Positions 1-29,890 of a stretch of DNA of 64,000 nt are shown here, one piece after another. Every line of letters begins with the position of its first letter. Positions within the stretch are counted from its first letter, which is position 1. The translations under genes were made by a program, and so were the position numbers. The stretch comes from Ridgeia piscesae. Taxonomy: Eukaryota > Annelida > Polychaeta > Sabellida > Siboglinidae. A model generated the notes under the pieces. The model did no database searches. It was not told the DNA's origin and was given only the letters and a program-made list of their open reading frames with translations. Location: assembly GCA_025642075.2 (NCBI GenBank), contig JAODUO010000126.1:1091001-1155000 (forward strand), written 5' to 3'.

Positions 1-10
1 TGTCAGTCAC

Positions 11-177
11 CTCTAGATGCTCCAGAATGTAAGGTGGGTTGGTCATGCCGAGTCGTAACATGGCGCCCTCTGGTATCACCTCAACTAGTTTCCATAGCAA
101 CTGAGGGAGGGTGTGACCTATATCGCGTCCGTATGCTCCCGTGTCTTCAGACGTGAGCCACAATTCAACGACTCCCT
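11..177 (-). CDS. CDKAL1: CDKAL1 exon, radical-SAM barrel
   Basis: The exon encodes [20 protein letters not shown] and later [16 protein letters not shown]. The acceptor is TCCCTAG and the donor GAG|GTGACT. Further exons must lie left of the window. Confidence 0.95.
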
Positions 178-3100
178 CTAGGGACAGCACAGACCAGTGG
201 TCAGACAAACACTGCCTATCACTGTTATGTCAAAAATAAAGGCTAAAACTGTCTACACTATTTATTTAGCTCACCAGAATTAATTTTCATAATTTTCACA
301 TCTATAGTATGTAAATTGTTATATGTGCAATTATTTTAATATAGAAACACGAAGGTTTGTTAAAATCATCAAATATTTACTAATGTGACAATCTGCTTTG
401 CATAACATTAAAACATAGATAGTGTAACTTATAAAACTGTTAATAAATTTGTTATAAAATTTTAGCAATTTTGTTTTCACAATCTTCATTTGGTCTGTCC
501 AATATTATTTAGCAATTCTCGTTAAAATTCTAGTAAAACTAAATAAATAATATTTAACAAAAACGAGTGACAAATAATACTAATAAACTAAGTTTCATCA
601 GGAAATAACTGAGATGGACTCAGCTATGAGGCATTTAAGATATACGTACCTTTAAAGGACTGTCTTGCCCTCTCTACTATTTCCTCTGGGGGGTAACTAC
701 CCAGTTCCCCTCTGGCATGTTTTGTCTTACAGTAAGTGCACTGGTTCAGGCACCTACCAAAGGTAACCAGATACACGAATTACAAAAACAGTTTGAAAAA
801 TGGCAAACATCTATATAACATCAAACAAAGTGTTTATGTTACATGAAAACTACATTTATACAGGATATAAATGCAAATGCGTTATTGTCTTGGTTCTAGA
901 ATTAAACAGGGCAAATAAATAACGTTACTTAAGTCATATTAATAACACACTAGAAAATATATATATAAGTACAGTATTTAGAATCAATATGGCAATATAA
1001 AAGACAGTAATGTCCACGTGAATATGGTGGTTATCACAATTAAAATATAAATGCTGTGCAGTTGACTCAAACGAAGCGTGTTTAATGAGGTTGAAATGTT
1101 ACAATCAGACAATATAAGACAACAGCTGTCATGCTGCAGGTATTTACCCTGTGCTGATGGCAATAATCTCTATGAGTGGGTTCTTTCTGATCTTTGGTAG
1201 ACTCAACGTGGCTCCACCAAGCTTTTTGCCCGATTTCTTCTTCTGCCCCAGTAACCGGACAGTGTGACCTACAAAACATCCAGTCTGTTCACATCTCTGT
1301 TTTTATGAAACACGGTTGGCACTACTTTCTGTCACGCATTCAAAATAAGAATGTTCACAACATTCTTTGCAACATTTCAACTAGACATACAACTAGATAT
1401 TAAACTTAACACATCCAAGATGGTGGACCAAACCAAACTGGAACAAGTTAGAAATGTGAAGCACAATGGAACAGGTTCTCTGACAAGTGCAGGTTAGTCA
1501 CTGGTGTACATAGGTAGGACATTGTTTGACTCTCAAGAAGTCAAAGGCTGGCCACATGCCGCCTGGAATTTGTAACTTTGGACAGCAATCTTGTTGAAAT
1601 ATTAGAAAAGAAAATACAATTGTTTGAGAAAAATTCCACTACAAGTACATTTTCTCAACAGTTGCAATTCAACGGTTATAATTCACAGCTGTACAGCTAG
1701 CTTTCCAGACTGTGAGGCTGTATTAAGCTCCCCTTACAGACACAATGTTAGGGAACTAGTGTAGATGTAAATTCTTCTGTCACATTGTAAAAATGTGACA
1801 GAAGAACACCAGAGAACACCCGACCCAGGGGTGACTTACCTTTGAGGGCTTCCTCTACCACCTCCACCACCCTGTCTATTTGCTGAACCCCAATCACACT
1901 GAGACCCTGAAATGACAATCCCACACTCCAACACTAAACTGTTATCACTTTGTCTACACTTCAGACATAGGTAACACAACACATTACCCTACTAATTCAA
2001 TAACATTTCAGTTCACTTAACTGTAGTCTTTGTCAAGTTTTTCTTTTGTGGTAAAATAGAATAATAAAATAAAGTATAATAAAAACACACTGTTGGTGTA
2101 AATAACTAAATGTACGTTCAAAATATACATACATTACTTGCACAACAATGCTACTAGGCCACTATTGCCTATATATAAAAAGCTGTACAAAAACTGAAGG
2201 AAAAATTGGCCAAAAGACCCTGAAGCCCTTTGGACAATATAGTGAGTTTATAATTATGAATGAAATGTTTTTTGGTGAATCATAGTCACTGCCTAGTCTC
2301 TTCACCATAATCATCTAATGATCTAATTGGCATTTTATCTGGTTATCCATATGAGAGATGACAAGAAACAGCCAAATTGTGTGAATGCGTGATAGGACCG
2401 GTCAGTAATGGTTTTAATTAAGATGGAGTTACCTACTTCCATTCCACTAAACCAGCCCAGTGATCAGAATGCAGTTGATATCAATAGTGTATGATGTTTC
2501 ATTCCATTGTTCAGACTAGTAATTTTATATGTTTGTCACTCATGGATGATCATGTATCAGTCACACCATTATAAAGATAATTAAGTAAGTATCAAAATAA
2601 AGACAATTTGCATTTGCAGAAAATCAACAGTTTTGAAGAGACAGCTTAATTAAAACGTGCAGGAGCAGCAATACCTATGCTATAATAATAATCTTTATTT
2701 TATATAGAGCATATTTCCACAGTGTTCACAGGTTTACTATGCTTTCCAGGAAGGCAGCTTGGCCGCCAGGGACAGCCATCGATACACAATTATATAAGTT
2801 ATTGTTTCCCAGCCTGTGCATGCAGACACAGGCAAAATGTAGACAAGTAGATTTAAGGCAGCCCTGAGGTACCCTTAGAAACATTCAATCAAATAACAAA
2901 ATACATACTACCTATATACCCTAAGAAATGCCTATAAAAAACTAGAGAAAAAGTCACTTTTTTACCAGTTTCCGAACGTTCAGAATGAGCCAATGATATA
3001 CAAAATTGTTGCACATAGCAGCTGTTCCCTAAAACACATCTATGCCAAATAATAAAAACAGACCCTCAACAGTTTCTGAGATGTGGGGGCTAACAGCGCA

Positions 3101-3764
3101 TGACTGGTGGAGAGTGATACCATAAGTGCATTAGTCCTTCAGCCCAAAGGACTAAAAACTGTAGAATTAAAAACCAATGTATCCCATCCCTTCACCTCAA
3201 TGTACTTGGCCTTGGGCTGGCCTTGAGGAACGCAGCCTGCGACTACAACTGGTTTGCCCAACTTGCGTCCCTCAGCGACGTCGTTCCTGAAGTGGTCCTC
3301 TGCGGGTCCCTTCACTGTGCAACTGTTGAGGAGCCACAAGTCTGCGGAGAGTCTGTCGTCTGGAAAACATCACGTCACATCACATCACATCACATCACAT
3401 CACATCACATCACATCACATCACATCACATCACATCACATCACATCACATCACATCACATCACATCACATCACATCACATCACATCACATGACTAGTTAC
3501 ACATCACTCATCATTATATAGTGAAATTTAATTAATACTTCATTACTTATTTTAATAATTTAAAACACATTCTATGGCGCACGATACGGTATGGACTACT
3601 GCTGCATTCAACAAGACTTGCATCTTCGTCAGGTGATACTACTGAATATATATACACACATATATTATATAATATATTATATATATATAATATATAACTA
3701 TATATTATATATATTATATATGATATAATATATATATATATATCACATATAAAATATATATATC

Positions 3765-3815
<51 letters not shown>

Positions 3816-6800
3816 TATATATATCATATATATATATATATATATATATTATAATATACATAGAACTCATACCCACCATCCTGGCTAATTGGTGATATTT
3901 TTTTTTAGTTTAACCATTCTTTCCCATCAATTACATAGTTCTCTGTACAGATGAAGTCACAAAAAATGTATTAAACTCAGATGACACAATTTCAGAGCAG
4001 CAAATAATTCCAAATTAAGCGTATTTAGTTAAACACATTTGAAATGAAAACGATGAAGACTGTTACGAAATATTATTTACTTTCAATTTCAGATATCCTT
4101 GGCATAGCTTCATGTAGAGACCCGTCCACCCATCATTTGGATGGGTAAAAACCATTGTGGACAGGTAGAAATATGGGTGGATGGGTGGTGGACGGCTAAA
4201 ATATTAAGGAGCAAAAAAAGGTTCCAAAACCATAGATATTGTCAGTTATGCCTTGAAAGTGAGTGCAAATGGTGTCACATGTGTGTTTGTAGTCCATTTC
4301 AGGTTATCAGACACATTTTAAAGTTTGTTAACTGGCTTAACCGATTAGATCCTACAACGGCCGTGGCCGGCCGCTCTGCCCAGTCCTACAACAGCCGCCA
4401 CCGGCCGGACACAGGACCTTGTATTCCAAAAATTCCAGGCGATTAACTGCTGCACTAAACGCTCCCATATTTTAACACAACCTAGCGGATACAGTTTCCA
4501 ACAACACCAGCTTGTCACGTGCATGGGTTGCCATATTGAAAATTTGTATTTACATCGATTTTCTTCGAGTGCTTTTTCGTCCAACTTTGCCGTTGTCGTC
4601 ATGTTTTCGGCAACTGATGTTGCACAAATGGTGTGGGATAGTGACAGCGATGATGGTGAAATGGAAGGGGGATCGGATGTGGAAATTGAGGAACATGTAA
4701 GTAGTTTTTTCTGTAAGAATTATTGCTTCCATCATGTCGCTAAAAAAGTAAAAGTTGGCTGTCAATGTCATCGCTTCGGCATCGACTGAGCTGGACTATG
4801 ACCGTTCGATGTACATCGATTCCATCACTTGTGTTATTTTTACACTCAACTGTTGTTGACATTATCTGGATGTATGACATATTTCAACCATGCAGTGACT
4901 TGTATGAATAACTAATAATTATACATTTCTATGGCTATGTTGAATACAACTTTTGTCAAATTCTGACAGCTGTCAGTGTCAGTGGCAGTTCGAGTATATG
5001 TGTACCTGGCAGTTTTTGTCTGGATGTGTTGCACTTCTGTTCTGTTGATGTTACTTCTAACCTCAGCCACCAGCTATTGTCTTTTATTATGTTGTCATAT
5101 TGTTCATATTTCATAATTGTTTATAATTACATTTCTCTCATTTCATGTTTATTTATTTTGACTTTTTTATTACAGGAAGAAGAAAAGAAGAAGACAAAGA
5201 AGAATTATGTTTTCTTCGACCAGTATTTCACACAAAACACATATACACTACAGTGTATGCCATTTCAAACAACTCAAAACAACACAAATATAAATTATAC
5301 AATACAACAATGAACAGACACAATGTTTTGTTTGTCAATAAACACTGTTGCAACTAATTTGATTGATTCAATGGCTTTATTACAGAGATATTTCAATACA
5401 TGCCTCTATAACACAATGTCGGCCATTTTGAAAATATTTTGCCTGACAAAATTATGAAAATATAGTGTAACTTGAAAAATAACCATCAGAATGTTATAAC
5501 GTTTTCACTGTTGTAAAGCTAACACATATAGCTGCATTTTATTTGAATAGGGTAGTAGCAGAGGTTCAATTTCTAATGTCAGTCGCTAAGTAGAATAACT
5601 TTTTTTAACAAATTTATTATTTTCTTTTCAAATTGTGGTCAAGTGTCAACATTTTATCACGAAATCATATTTATATGTGTATAGGCATGTGGAGAAATTA
5701 GTACTCTTCAAAATAAACACAACTTGTAATTATCAATATTGAATAGATTTTTTTCTACAGATTTTTTAACACATAGAAGTAAAATCGCTCCAAAAATGCC
5801 ATAAATCCTGGGAACAAGAGGGCATGTTTTAATAAAATCCTAGGGCCTAATGGGGTTAACAGTTAACATCCATGTGTCCACCAAAACATGTGTGACTGTC
5901 AATAACTTTTTTCTGCACAAATCCCTGATCCTTGGTAAATTGTTAGTGTATGGAAACTACTTTCAGTATAACCCAGTGTCTGGACGAGTGACACGAGTAG
6001 ATATGTGTAGTGTGTTTTGTGTAATGTGTAATGTGTAATGTGTAATGTGTAATGTGTAATGTGTAATGTGTAATGTGTAGTGAGTAGTGTGTAGTGTGTA
6101 GTAAGTAGTGTATTCTATGTAGTGTGTAGTATGTTGTATATATGTAGTGTGTAGTGTGTAGTATGTAGTGTGTAGTATGTTGTATATATGTAGTGTGTAG
6201 GTGTGTAGTGTGTAGGTGTGTAGTGTGTAGTGTGTAGTGTGTAGTGTGTAGTGTGTAGTGTGTAGTGTGTAGTGTGTAGTGTGTACCCACCAGTGATTGT
6301 GTATCCATATGCGGCTAGTTGCCCGGCCATGTACTCGCTGTCTGAGTTGTTATGAGAACAGCCCCATGTCTTCACATAGACCCTCTGTGTGCCTGCTCAC
6401 AAGTACAGAGAACAACTTCGTTAATTCACACACTGGTCCCCAGCAAATGACCATTGTGCACTGATCAACAGGTGTTCTAGCTAAATGAATGATCCACACA
6501 CAGTGACACAGGAGACACAGGTGACACAGGTGACACAGGTGACACAACTGAGCATAGTAGCATTTAGAATGGCTGTTCAGTGAAATAATTCTGTCTGCAA
6601 TAGAATCTTTCACTAAAAATCCAGTAACATGGTTATTATCATGTTGGTTTTAAAACAGTTAGCATATATCTACTTTGGGATATTATTAAAGGGATCCTTT
6701 TAGGCTTATATGCATTCGATGTGTCAAGGCATGTTCATTTTCCATAAGTACTTTCTCTGCTACTTTTTTCTTGCAAAGCAATGCATAACTTGGGTATTAT

Positions 6801-7685
6801 CCAGTATCCACACAACAAGCCGAAACATTTATGTGATTGTAATTACCGGGTATATGTGATTATAATGAATATTCATGCCCATGCGGTGAACCATGCATTA
6901 ACTTTAAACACAGTGAACTTGTCGGATAAAACCAAAGTCAAATCAAAACCAAATATTCATGACCATGGCCACCGTGCCTTATTCAGATAGTACAGGTGAA
7001 ACCCAAACCAGAAATTTGGCGAACACCAAATTGATATGTTGTCAGGGTCATAAGAGATTAATAAAACACATTTGTAATGAAACGTAGGCAAAGAATTATA
7101 TGAAATAATTATGTTAACATGGTTACTCCAGGGGTAGTTAAAAATTGCTTGCATTACGGAGTGTATAATAATTTAAAAGAATCTCTTTAAGTGACCTACT
7201 GATTTACATCAATTGATAACATTTTTATCAATAAAGAATAATTTTAAGGTATTGCACACTTTTGTCTCGTCCGCATCACTGATAAATACACTTATGTATT
7301 GGTCATATCAATTAATATTTATGCAATTGATTTGCTCTATATCATCCACAATGCGCCTTACATAATACTGTTTCTATCACAAATACTAACAGTAATAACA
7401 AGGGTTGAAGTTTCTGAGTGCCCCAAACGAAACAAAATGATTAATAATGGAATCATCCAACAGGGGGAGACAGTAAGTGCATCCGCCATTGTTGTGTTGC
7501 CTACCTGGGATGATGCTGTCTGCCTGCACTATCTCTTCATTTCTTTGTTCAGAGTCCTTAGTCTGCCGTCGGACATGAGGGTGAATGAGTTCCTTCACTG
7601 ATGTATGTTTTATAATTTCATCTCCTTGTTTCACTATATCCTCAATGTCTTCCACCCTGTCACAGCCGCTATCATCACCAAGCAT
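11..7685 (-). CDS. CDKAL1: CDKAL1, threonylcarbamoyladenosine tRNA methylthiotransferase (5' part)
   Basis: Seven minus-strand exons (7685/7703-7505, 6392-6291, 3359-3196, 1906-1840, 1268-1148, 753-650, 177-11) splice in frame into a protein that follows known CDKAL1 closely. CDKAL1 adds a methylthio group to t6A37 of tRNA-Lys(UUU) using two Fe-S clusters and SAM; the vertebrate protein is ER tail-anchored. Seen here: the N-terminal UPF0004 domain with its three cluster cysteines ([22 protein letters not shown]) and the radical-SAM motif CLNQCTYC. Every intron has GT-AG ends and phases agree. The start is taken as the ATG at 7685-7683, because the acidic N-terminus (VEDIEDIV) matches the family there; the exon continues 5' to an acceptor at 7704, so it also carries 5' UTR. 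The rest of the SAM domain, the TRAM domain and the C-terminal anchor lie beyond the left edge. Identification is firm. Confidence 0.95.
650..753 (-). CDS. CDKAL1: CDKAL1 exon with radical-SAM CxxxCxxC
   Basis: The exon opens [20 protein letters not shown]. The three cysteines of CxxxCxxC ligate the SAM-cleaving 4Fe-4S cluster in this family. The acceptor is TTGGTAG and the donor AAAG|GTACGT. Confidence 0.95.
1148..1268 (-). CDS. CDKAL1: CDKAL1 exon leading into the radical-SAM domain
   Basis: The exon encodes [18 protein letters not shown] and then [17 protein letters not shown]. It ends ACAGG|GTAAAT, and the split glycine codon is completed by the next exon (STG-CLNQ). Confidence 0.95.
1840..1906 (-). 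CDS. CDKAL1: CDKAL1 short exon
   Basis: This 67-base exon encodes [20 protein letters not shown], one of the most conserved blocks of the family. The acceptor is TCATTTCAG and the donor AAAG|GTAAGT. Confidence 0.95.
3196..3359 (-). CDS. CDKAL1: CDKAL1 exon, second and third Fe-S cysteines
   Basis: The exon encodes [16 protein letters not shown] through [17 protein letters not shown]. The donor is GAG|GTGAAG and the acceptor TTTTCCAG. A pentanucleotide array starts about ten bases upstream of this acceptor in transcript sense. Confidence 0.95.
3369..3489. repeat. (ACATC)n pentanucleotide microsatellite
   Basis: About 24 nearly perfect ACATC units lie next to the 3' splice site of the CDKAL1 exon at 3196-3359. 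The translations HHITSHHIT across it are artefacts of the repeat. Confidence 0.97.
3640..3860. repeat. AT-rich low-complexity tract
   Basis: Imperfect TATA/ATAT repeats inside CDKAL1 intron 2. Confidence 0.9.
4337..5859. mobile_element. piggyBac-like non-autonomous element
   Basis: TTAA at 4337-4340 and at 5856-5859 bounds a 1.5-kb segment. Its ends resemble each other in inverted orientation (CCGATTAG at the left; CCCCATTAGG when the right end is reverse-complemented). TTAA target duplication with CC-starting ends is characteristic of piggyBac. Inside, 4601-4700 reads [20 protein letters not shown] and further acidic sequence, the type of acidic N-terminus found in piggyBac transposases; no DDD catalytic core remains. 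It sits in a CDKAL1 intron. The terminal repeats are short and imperfect, so the family assignment is moderate. Confidence 0.55.
6014..6285. repeat. Heptanucleotide tandem repeats (GTGTAAT)n and (GTGTAGT)n
   Basis: A block of GTGTAAT units grades into GTGTAGT units and ends a few bases from the donor of the CDKAL1 exon at 6291. Translations such as [12 protein letters not shown] are repeat artefacts. Confidence 0.95.
6291..6392 (-). CDS. CDKAL1: CDKAL1 exon, first Fe-S cysteine
   Basis: The reading begins [17 protein letters not shown] and ends AAYGYTIT. The acceptor GAGCAG|GC at 6393 is the only nearby one that keeps frame with the previous exon. The donor ACTG|GTGGGT is followed eight bases later by a heptanucleotide tandem repeat. 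Confidence 0.93.
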
Positions 7686-7703
7686 GTTGGAGATTCTGTT
7701 AAT
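7505..7703 (-). CDS. CDKAL1: CDKAL1 first coding exon
   Basis: The acceptor is TTGCAACAG before 7703 and the donor is CCCAG|GTAGGC at 7505/7504. The exon holds the likely start ATG (7685-7683) and the acidic leader with VEDIEDIV, ending in SIIPG. The leader is weakly conserved in the family, as expected. Confidence 0.85.
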
Positions 7704-8440
7704 CTGTTGCAAAAACAAAAGTAATAAATGACTACAGCAATACAGTATTAATGTCAATTGTAATTAATCATAAATTAATATAATGATGTAAATAAAAAAT
7801 ATGAATGTGTAAATAATTACATGATATCTAATTTAAAATATAAAATGGTGAAATTTAAGGTTATAGTTACATAAATGCATACTAAAAAAATTAACTATAT
7901 ATCTATTGACATTTGTGATATTTATTATCTACTAATACTATATTATTATGCTCTGCATGTTGGGGAAACAGTTGCAGTGTTTGTAGGACAGGTAAGAAAG
8001 AACCTTTGACTAGCTGTTGTGTGTTGTGTGTTGGTTTATGCATATTATAATTATATGACATGTGTGATCACTGTTCTACATAAATTATGATAAATTATAT
8101 CTATTTCCATAATTCCCAGAGTAGTGACATCGCTGCACTGTGAATTAGGAAAACACTTGTGGTATTCGCAGATACAAATACAAAGTAAACCTCTGTTCAG
8201 TAGTGTCAACTATTGTGGATGTAGTTACAAATTATAAGAAATAAATATAATAAAATTTATAAAAGTACAAGTAAAACATGAATAGCTAAATCGTTGTTGT
8301 ACGGAACTGAACTAGAGAAACTAAAACTAAATTAAAGGTGGTTTTGTTGTAATTTATATTATTTATCAATGTAGTCAAGAAATAGAAGTATATATTTATT
8401 AAAAAAAATACGTACATAGCAATTGGAAAATATGTATATA
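7704..8440. other. AT-rich flank upstream of CDKAL1 first coding exon
   Basis: No gene or obvious repeat is seen. It may hold a 5' UTR exon and promoter of CDKAL1, but nothing specific identifies them. Confidence 0.4.
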
Positions 8441-8451
8441 AATATTCCATG

Positions 8452-8528
8452 TCTGCCGGGAACGGAGATTGAACCCGTGCCGCCGGCATGACAGGCATAA
8501 ATGCTAACCACTACACTATCGCTTCTCT
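8452..8528 (-). repeat. tRNA-Asp-like SINE head or tRNA pseudogene
   Basis: The minus strand reads GATAGTGTAGTGGTTAGCAT, then CCTGTCATGCC, then a T-arm with GGGTTCAATC. This matches the D-arm, GTC anticodon loop and T-arm of tRNA-Asp. The T-stem pairs, but the acceptor and anticodon stems do not, so it is not a functional tRNA gene. Confidence 0.75.
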
Positions 8529-8706
8529 CATGACACTACTATCTGAGCCTCTCGCCTCGACATTATTAGGACAGTATAGTGTTTAAAAAAACACGCCAAC
8601 TGTATTTAGTATGCAGCTAATAACACAGGTATATGCACTGAGTTCTAATCCAATAAACACCCTTTCATACAGGTCTGCTCTGTGAATACTAGCAACTATT
8701 TTCCTA

Positions 8707-8774
8707 ATTCGCAGAGCAGTGACGTCACTGCACTTCCCTAATTCGCAGAGCATTGACATCACTGCTCTGCGAAT
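8707..8774. repeat. Fold-back repeat around ATTCGCAGAGCA
   Basis: Positions 8741-8774 form a near-perfect 34-base palindrome, and a half copy precedes it at 8707-8731. A related inverted copy lies near 8105-8150. This looks like the terminal region of a small DNA transposon. Confidence 0.6.
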
Positions 8775-8780
8775 AGCCAG

Positions 8781-10142
8781 AGATATTTAAACTACTACTT
8801 TCTAAAAATCAAGTCTTTATTATCGGGATATTAATTACATGTTGCTATTAAGAAATAACAGTAGTGACATATAATATGTCATAAGCTATCTTAAACATGA
8901 CTCACTTGTTCAACTGCTCAATATACACAGTAATCGACATCGGTAGATATCACATCGACATAAACAGTGAGCGATAATAGAGCTCCATGTGTATATTTGC
9001 TATCTTAAATCGTTCAAAACATTTTCTTCTCCGATAATTCCACATATGTTATACCAAAACAGCAAAATCAAGAAAACAGTATCAGATCGTCAACGAATTT
9101 TCTTCTCAAGTATGTCAAATGTAATAAAACAAAATTTCATCGTGACGAGAGACGAGTTGGAATTACTTTTTAGTTCTTGGCGTTATCGCTAGGGCAATAC
9201 ATTTTTCTTGCGGGTCTCGTTTACTCAGGCACCGTAAGATGGTAGCACCTTTAACCAGTTAACGAAGTCGAAGGAGGGCGTCTTTTTGTAAACTGTTATT
9301 TTTAACGGGAATCACTTGTACGTTGCATGCATTTTGGGGGTTCCGGACAACGAGAAAGTTCCTCGCACGCCGCTGAGATACATGAACTGTTACACTTATA
9401 GAGCCTAAGACCGTATCATCGGTAAGACTGTCACAGATTACGCATGATTACGCACAAGTTTAGCGGAACATGGTAAACATCGATTAGACCGCGACCCCCT
9501 TTCTAATTGATCTTCCAAACGACTGTCTATGTTGTAAACCACCTACACGACACACCTACAATCGGAAGGAACTCAGTTTTATGATCAATTAATATGAGAT
9601 AACTCGAGGTCAGCCGCTTCCGATTCTCTATTATACATGCCTGGAGACTGTGGTGTTCCCGTGGTGTGGCAAGGTTCAAAGCAAACGTAACCTATGTGTA
9701 CCCATCAGCTGCGGGTCATCGGCGTAATGATGGATCTTTACACCGTGCTTCCTGGAGACATCGCCGACTGGATGGACATAGGCCCTACAGGGAAAACAAT
9801 GCAGGACGGACCATCGGGGTACTCTCTGGTGTTCGATATGTGGTCTGACCAATCACAAAACTGCTTGCGATCTCACGAATGGAGAGCGTAATTCTGAATA
9901 CAACCACGAAAGCTGAGCCGACTGATTAGGGTGGTGCGGTCAGTTGTGTTCAGAACGGGACCCTCATAGCTAATGAAACAAAAACTCGGGCAAAGTACAA
10001 ATCCATGTTTGGGAGAAGGTTCCCGCGTAATCGCAAGCCAACGTTCAGCGTACGCTATACGACGTGTTTCGTTGGAAACGCTACGTCCAAACAATGTTAT
10101 CTAAACGCGCAACAAATGGAAGGCGGACTACGTTATGAAAGC
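8781..10142. other. Region upstream of the receptor-like gene
   Basis: Mixed sequence with a higher CpG content than its surroundings from about 9200 on. An open frame around 9694-9891 (ending SQNCLRSHEWRA) is not recognised and has no supporting splice or start evidence. The promoter or 5' exons of the receptor gene could lie here. Confidence 0.4.
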
Positions 10143-28217
<18,075 letters not shown>

Positions 28218-28477
28218 CGTCACAGCTGCCTGGGATACGTCCATCGTTCAATGCGCCGGGAGTGTAAGACCACGCACGCGCCGACGCGCTAACCGGAAGT
28301 CTTTCTGCTTGACGGACTGAAACGAATGGTCGACCCATGAATGGCAGTGCATAGATTTACACTAGTGTTACATATAGAACTGCTATAGACTTCTACGGTA
28401 ACTATAGCTAACAGTGCTTTACTACTTAGATGAGAAATACCGTTATTAACTTATATGTAACATGTACGGATACTTTG

Positions 28478-28483
28478 AATAAA
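28478..28483 (+). promoter_or_regulatory. Candidate polyadenylation signal AATAAA
   Basis: AATAAA lies about 260 bases after the receptor gene's stop, a plausible 3' UTR length. No cleavage evidence is available. Confidence 0.5.
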
Positions 28484-28590
28484 TGCAGCTTGTAATGCGA
28501 TTCGTCAAGATAGACATCCAAATTAACAAGGTGGTTTATGAATAAATAATCAGCGTCAGGTATAAAAAGTGCGTGCGTGCGTGCGTGTCA

Positions 28591-28712
28591 CATACGGTCT
28601 TTCGCCAGTTGCCTCAGGGTCTTGGTGTCGTTGCGCGATCTCAGCCTGACGCCCGTCTCTCCGAGGCCCGTGCGCAGTAGGTCTAGGAGGCTTGTGGTGT
28701 GCCTGCTCACAC
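28591..28712 (-). CDS. Possible terminal exon of an unidentified convergent gene
   Basis: The minus strand has an acceptor-like GTGAGCAG followed by a frame with SLLDLLRTGLGETGVRLRSR, NDTKTLRQLAKDRM and a stop. The GC-rich codon use resembles the receptor's exons. No family is recognised, and no upstream exon was found, so this is a tentative call. Confidence 0.25.
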
Positions 28713-29164
28713 GGCTTCTGTACCGGCATAACATGCAGACAACGGCAAACTACATGCAGGGTCAGTCGTGCAGCGCGGTCTTCGGGCACACGGCACACGT
28801 AAACGAACACTGACCTCAGCATACCCCGTACTCTCTGTCACTGCGGTTCTGTGTCACAGCGGGCGGACAGATCTTCGTTTGATATCACTCCGTAAGGCCA
28901 TCGCACGCCAAGGTTTTTTCCTCCAGGTTTTTTGAGACGTTCACTTTTTCCCCCTACAGATGTCTATCAAAGTGCTGCCCTGGATGTGCTGTCATATTTT
29001 GTTAACATGGCCGATCTATATGCATCTTCTAGTGGCGAACATATTGTCCATACTACCTCATAATTCTGAACAATTCCCAACAAGCATCGATGTTGCACCT
29101 TTTTTGTACAGTGAACAGTGAACCTAGCGCCCTGTTGGATTTCCATTCTTCATTTCATCGTAGC

Positions 29165-29460
29165 GTGGCACTGTCGTCAACAGTGTCGTTGATGGTACCG
29201 AGGAATGTGTGTGCGTTGTTGAAAAAGAGGCTCATGCGACATATGGACATGTAATAAGATTTCAAAACTGTTCCCCAGGGCACAGTGGAAGGCGAAAGAC
29301 CAGGAAGACACAAACATAAATGGGCGGACAACATCCTAGAATCGACCGGGATGGACTTTGCTACAACCCAAGCCCTTGCTAGAAAACGCCAGAGATTGAG
29401 ATAGCTATATCGCAAAAAGCATCAATGCTGCCCCTACCACCTTCTGTTTCGGAATGAATA
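29165..29460 (+). mobile_element. LINE 3' coding fragment
   Basis: The plus strand reads VEGERPGRHKHKWADNILES and FATTQALARKRQRLR, the GRPRxRWxDxI...A.DR C-terminal pattern of LINE polyproteins. The rest of the element is absent. Confidence 0.6.
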
Positions 29461-29890
29461 AGAAGAATCCATTTTAAAACAATTCGCAATACTAGTTTAA
29501 ACCAATATGCATGCAACATTAAACACCAATGTAAATAACGAATAATATATTATAATTTATCACCAGACTCGACACTCAGACGCTTACGCCAAATCTGTGT
29601 GGCACGTGGATCTAATAACAAGAGAACGTAAGATCTTACGTGATACGTATATCACGTTAATGACGTAACGTTTACGTCTGCCTACTGTGGGGTCACAGGT
29701 GTAGATTTTGTTTAGTTTTTTTAAATATAACTGTGCGTTGTTCAGGGATAGGTTTCTATACGCAATTCTGCACCAATAATAAAATAATGTATAAACAATT
29801 TTTTTAAAGTGTAAATGACGTCATAATAGTTTATCTTTTCAATACACGTGTTAATGACGTCATAGTAGATTTACGCGCGTTGCTGGGCGG
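29461..29890. other. Intergenic stretch left of the LTR element
   Basis: Nothing recognised. Confidence 0.5.

Larger units (their letters stand above)
178..3195. other. CDKAL1 introns 3-6
   Basis: Between the small exons this stretch is AT-rich intron. A perfect 15-bp stem with a 5-base loop lies at 1772-1806, just inside the intron after the 1840-1906 exon. No other gene is recognised; 2680-2900 has the look of an old interspersed repeat but cannot be classified. Confidence 0.6.

Noticed and set aside
3223..3496. A HITSHHIT repeat protein
   Set aside because: It is an (ACATC)n array read next to antisense of a CDKAL1 exon.
6014..6285. A CRISPR-like array
   Set aside because: Units are contiguous heptamers without spacers, in eukaryotic intron DNA.
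8452..8528. A functional tRNA-Asp gene
   Set aside because: The D-arm, anticodon loop and T-arm look right, but the acceptor and anticodon stems do not pair.
9694..9891. An upstream exon of the receptor-like gene
   Set aside because: The open frame shows no receptor motif, no signal peptide and no phase link to 10143.
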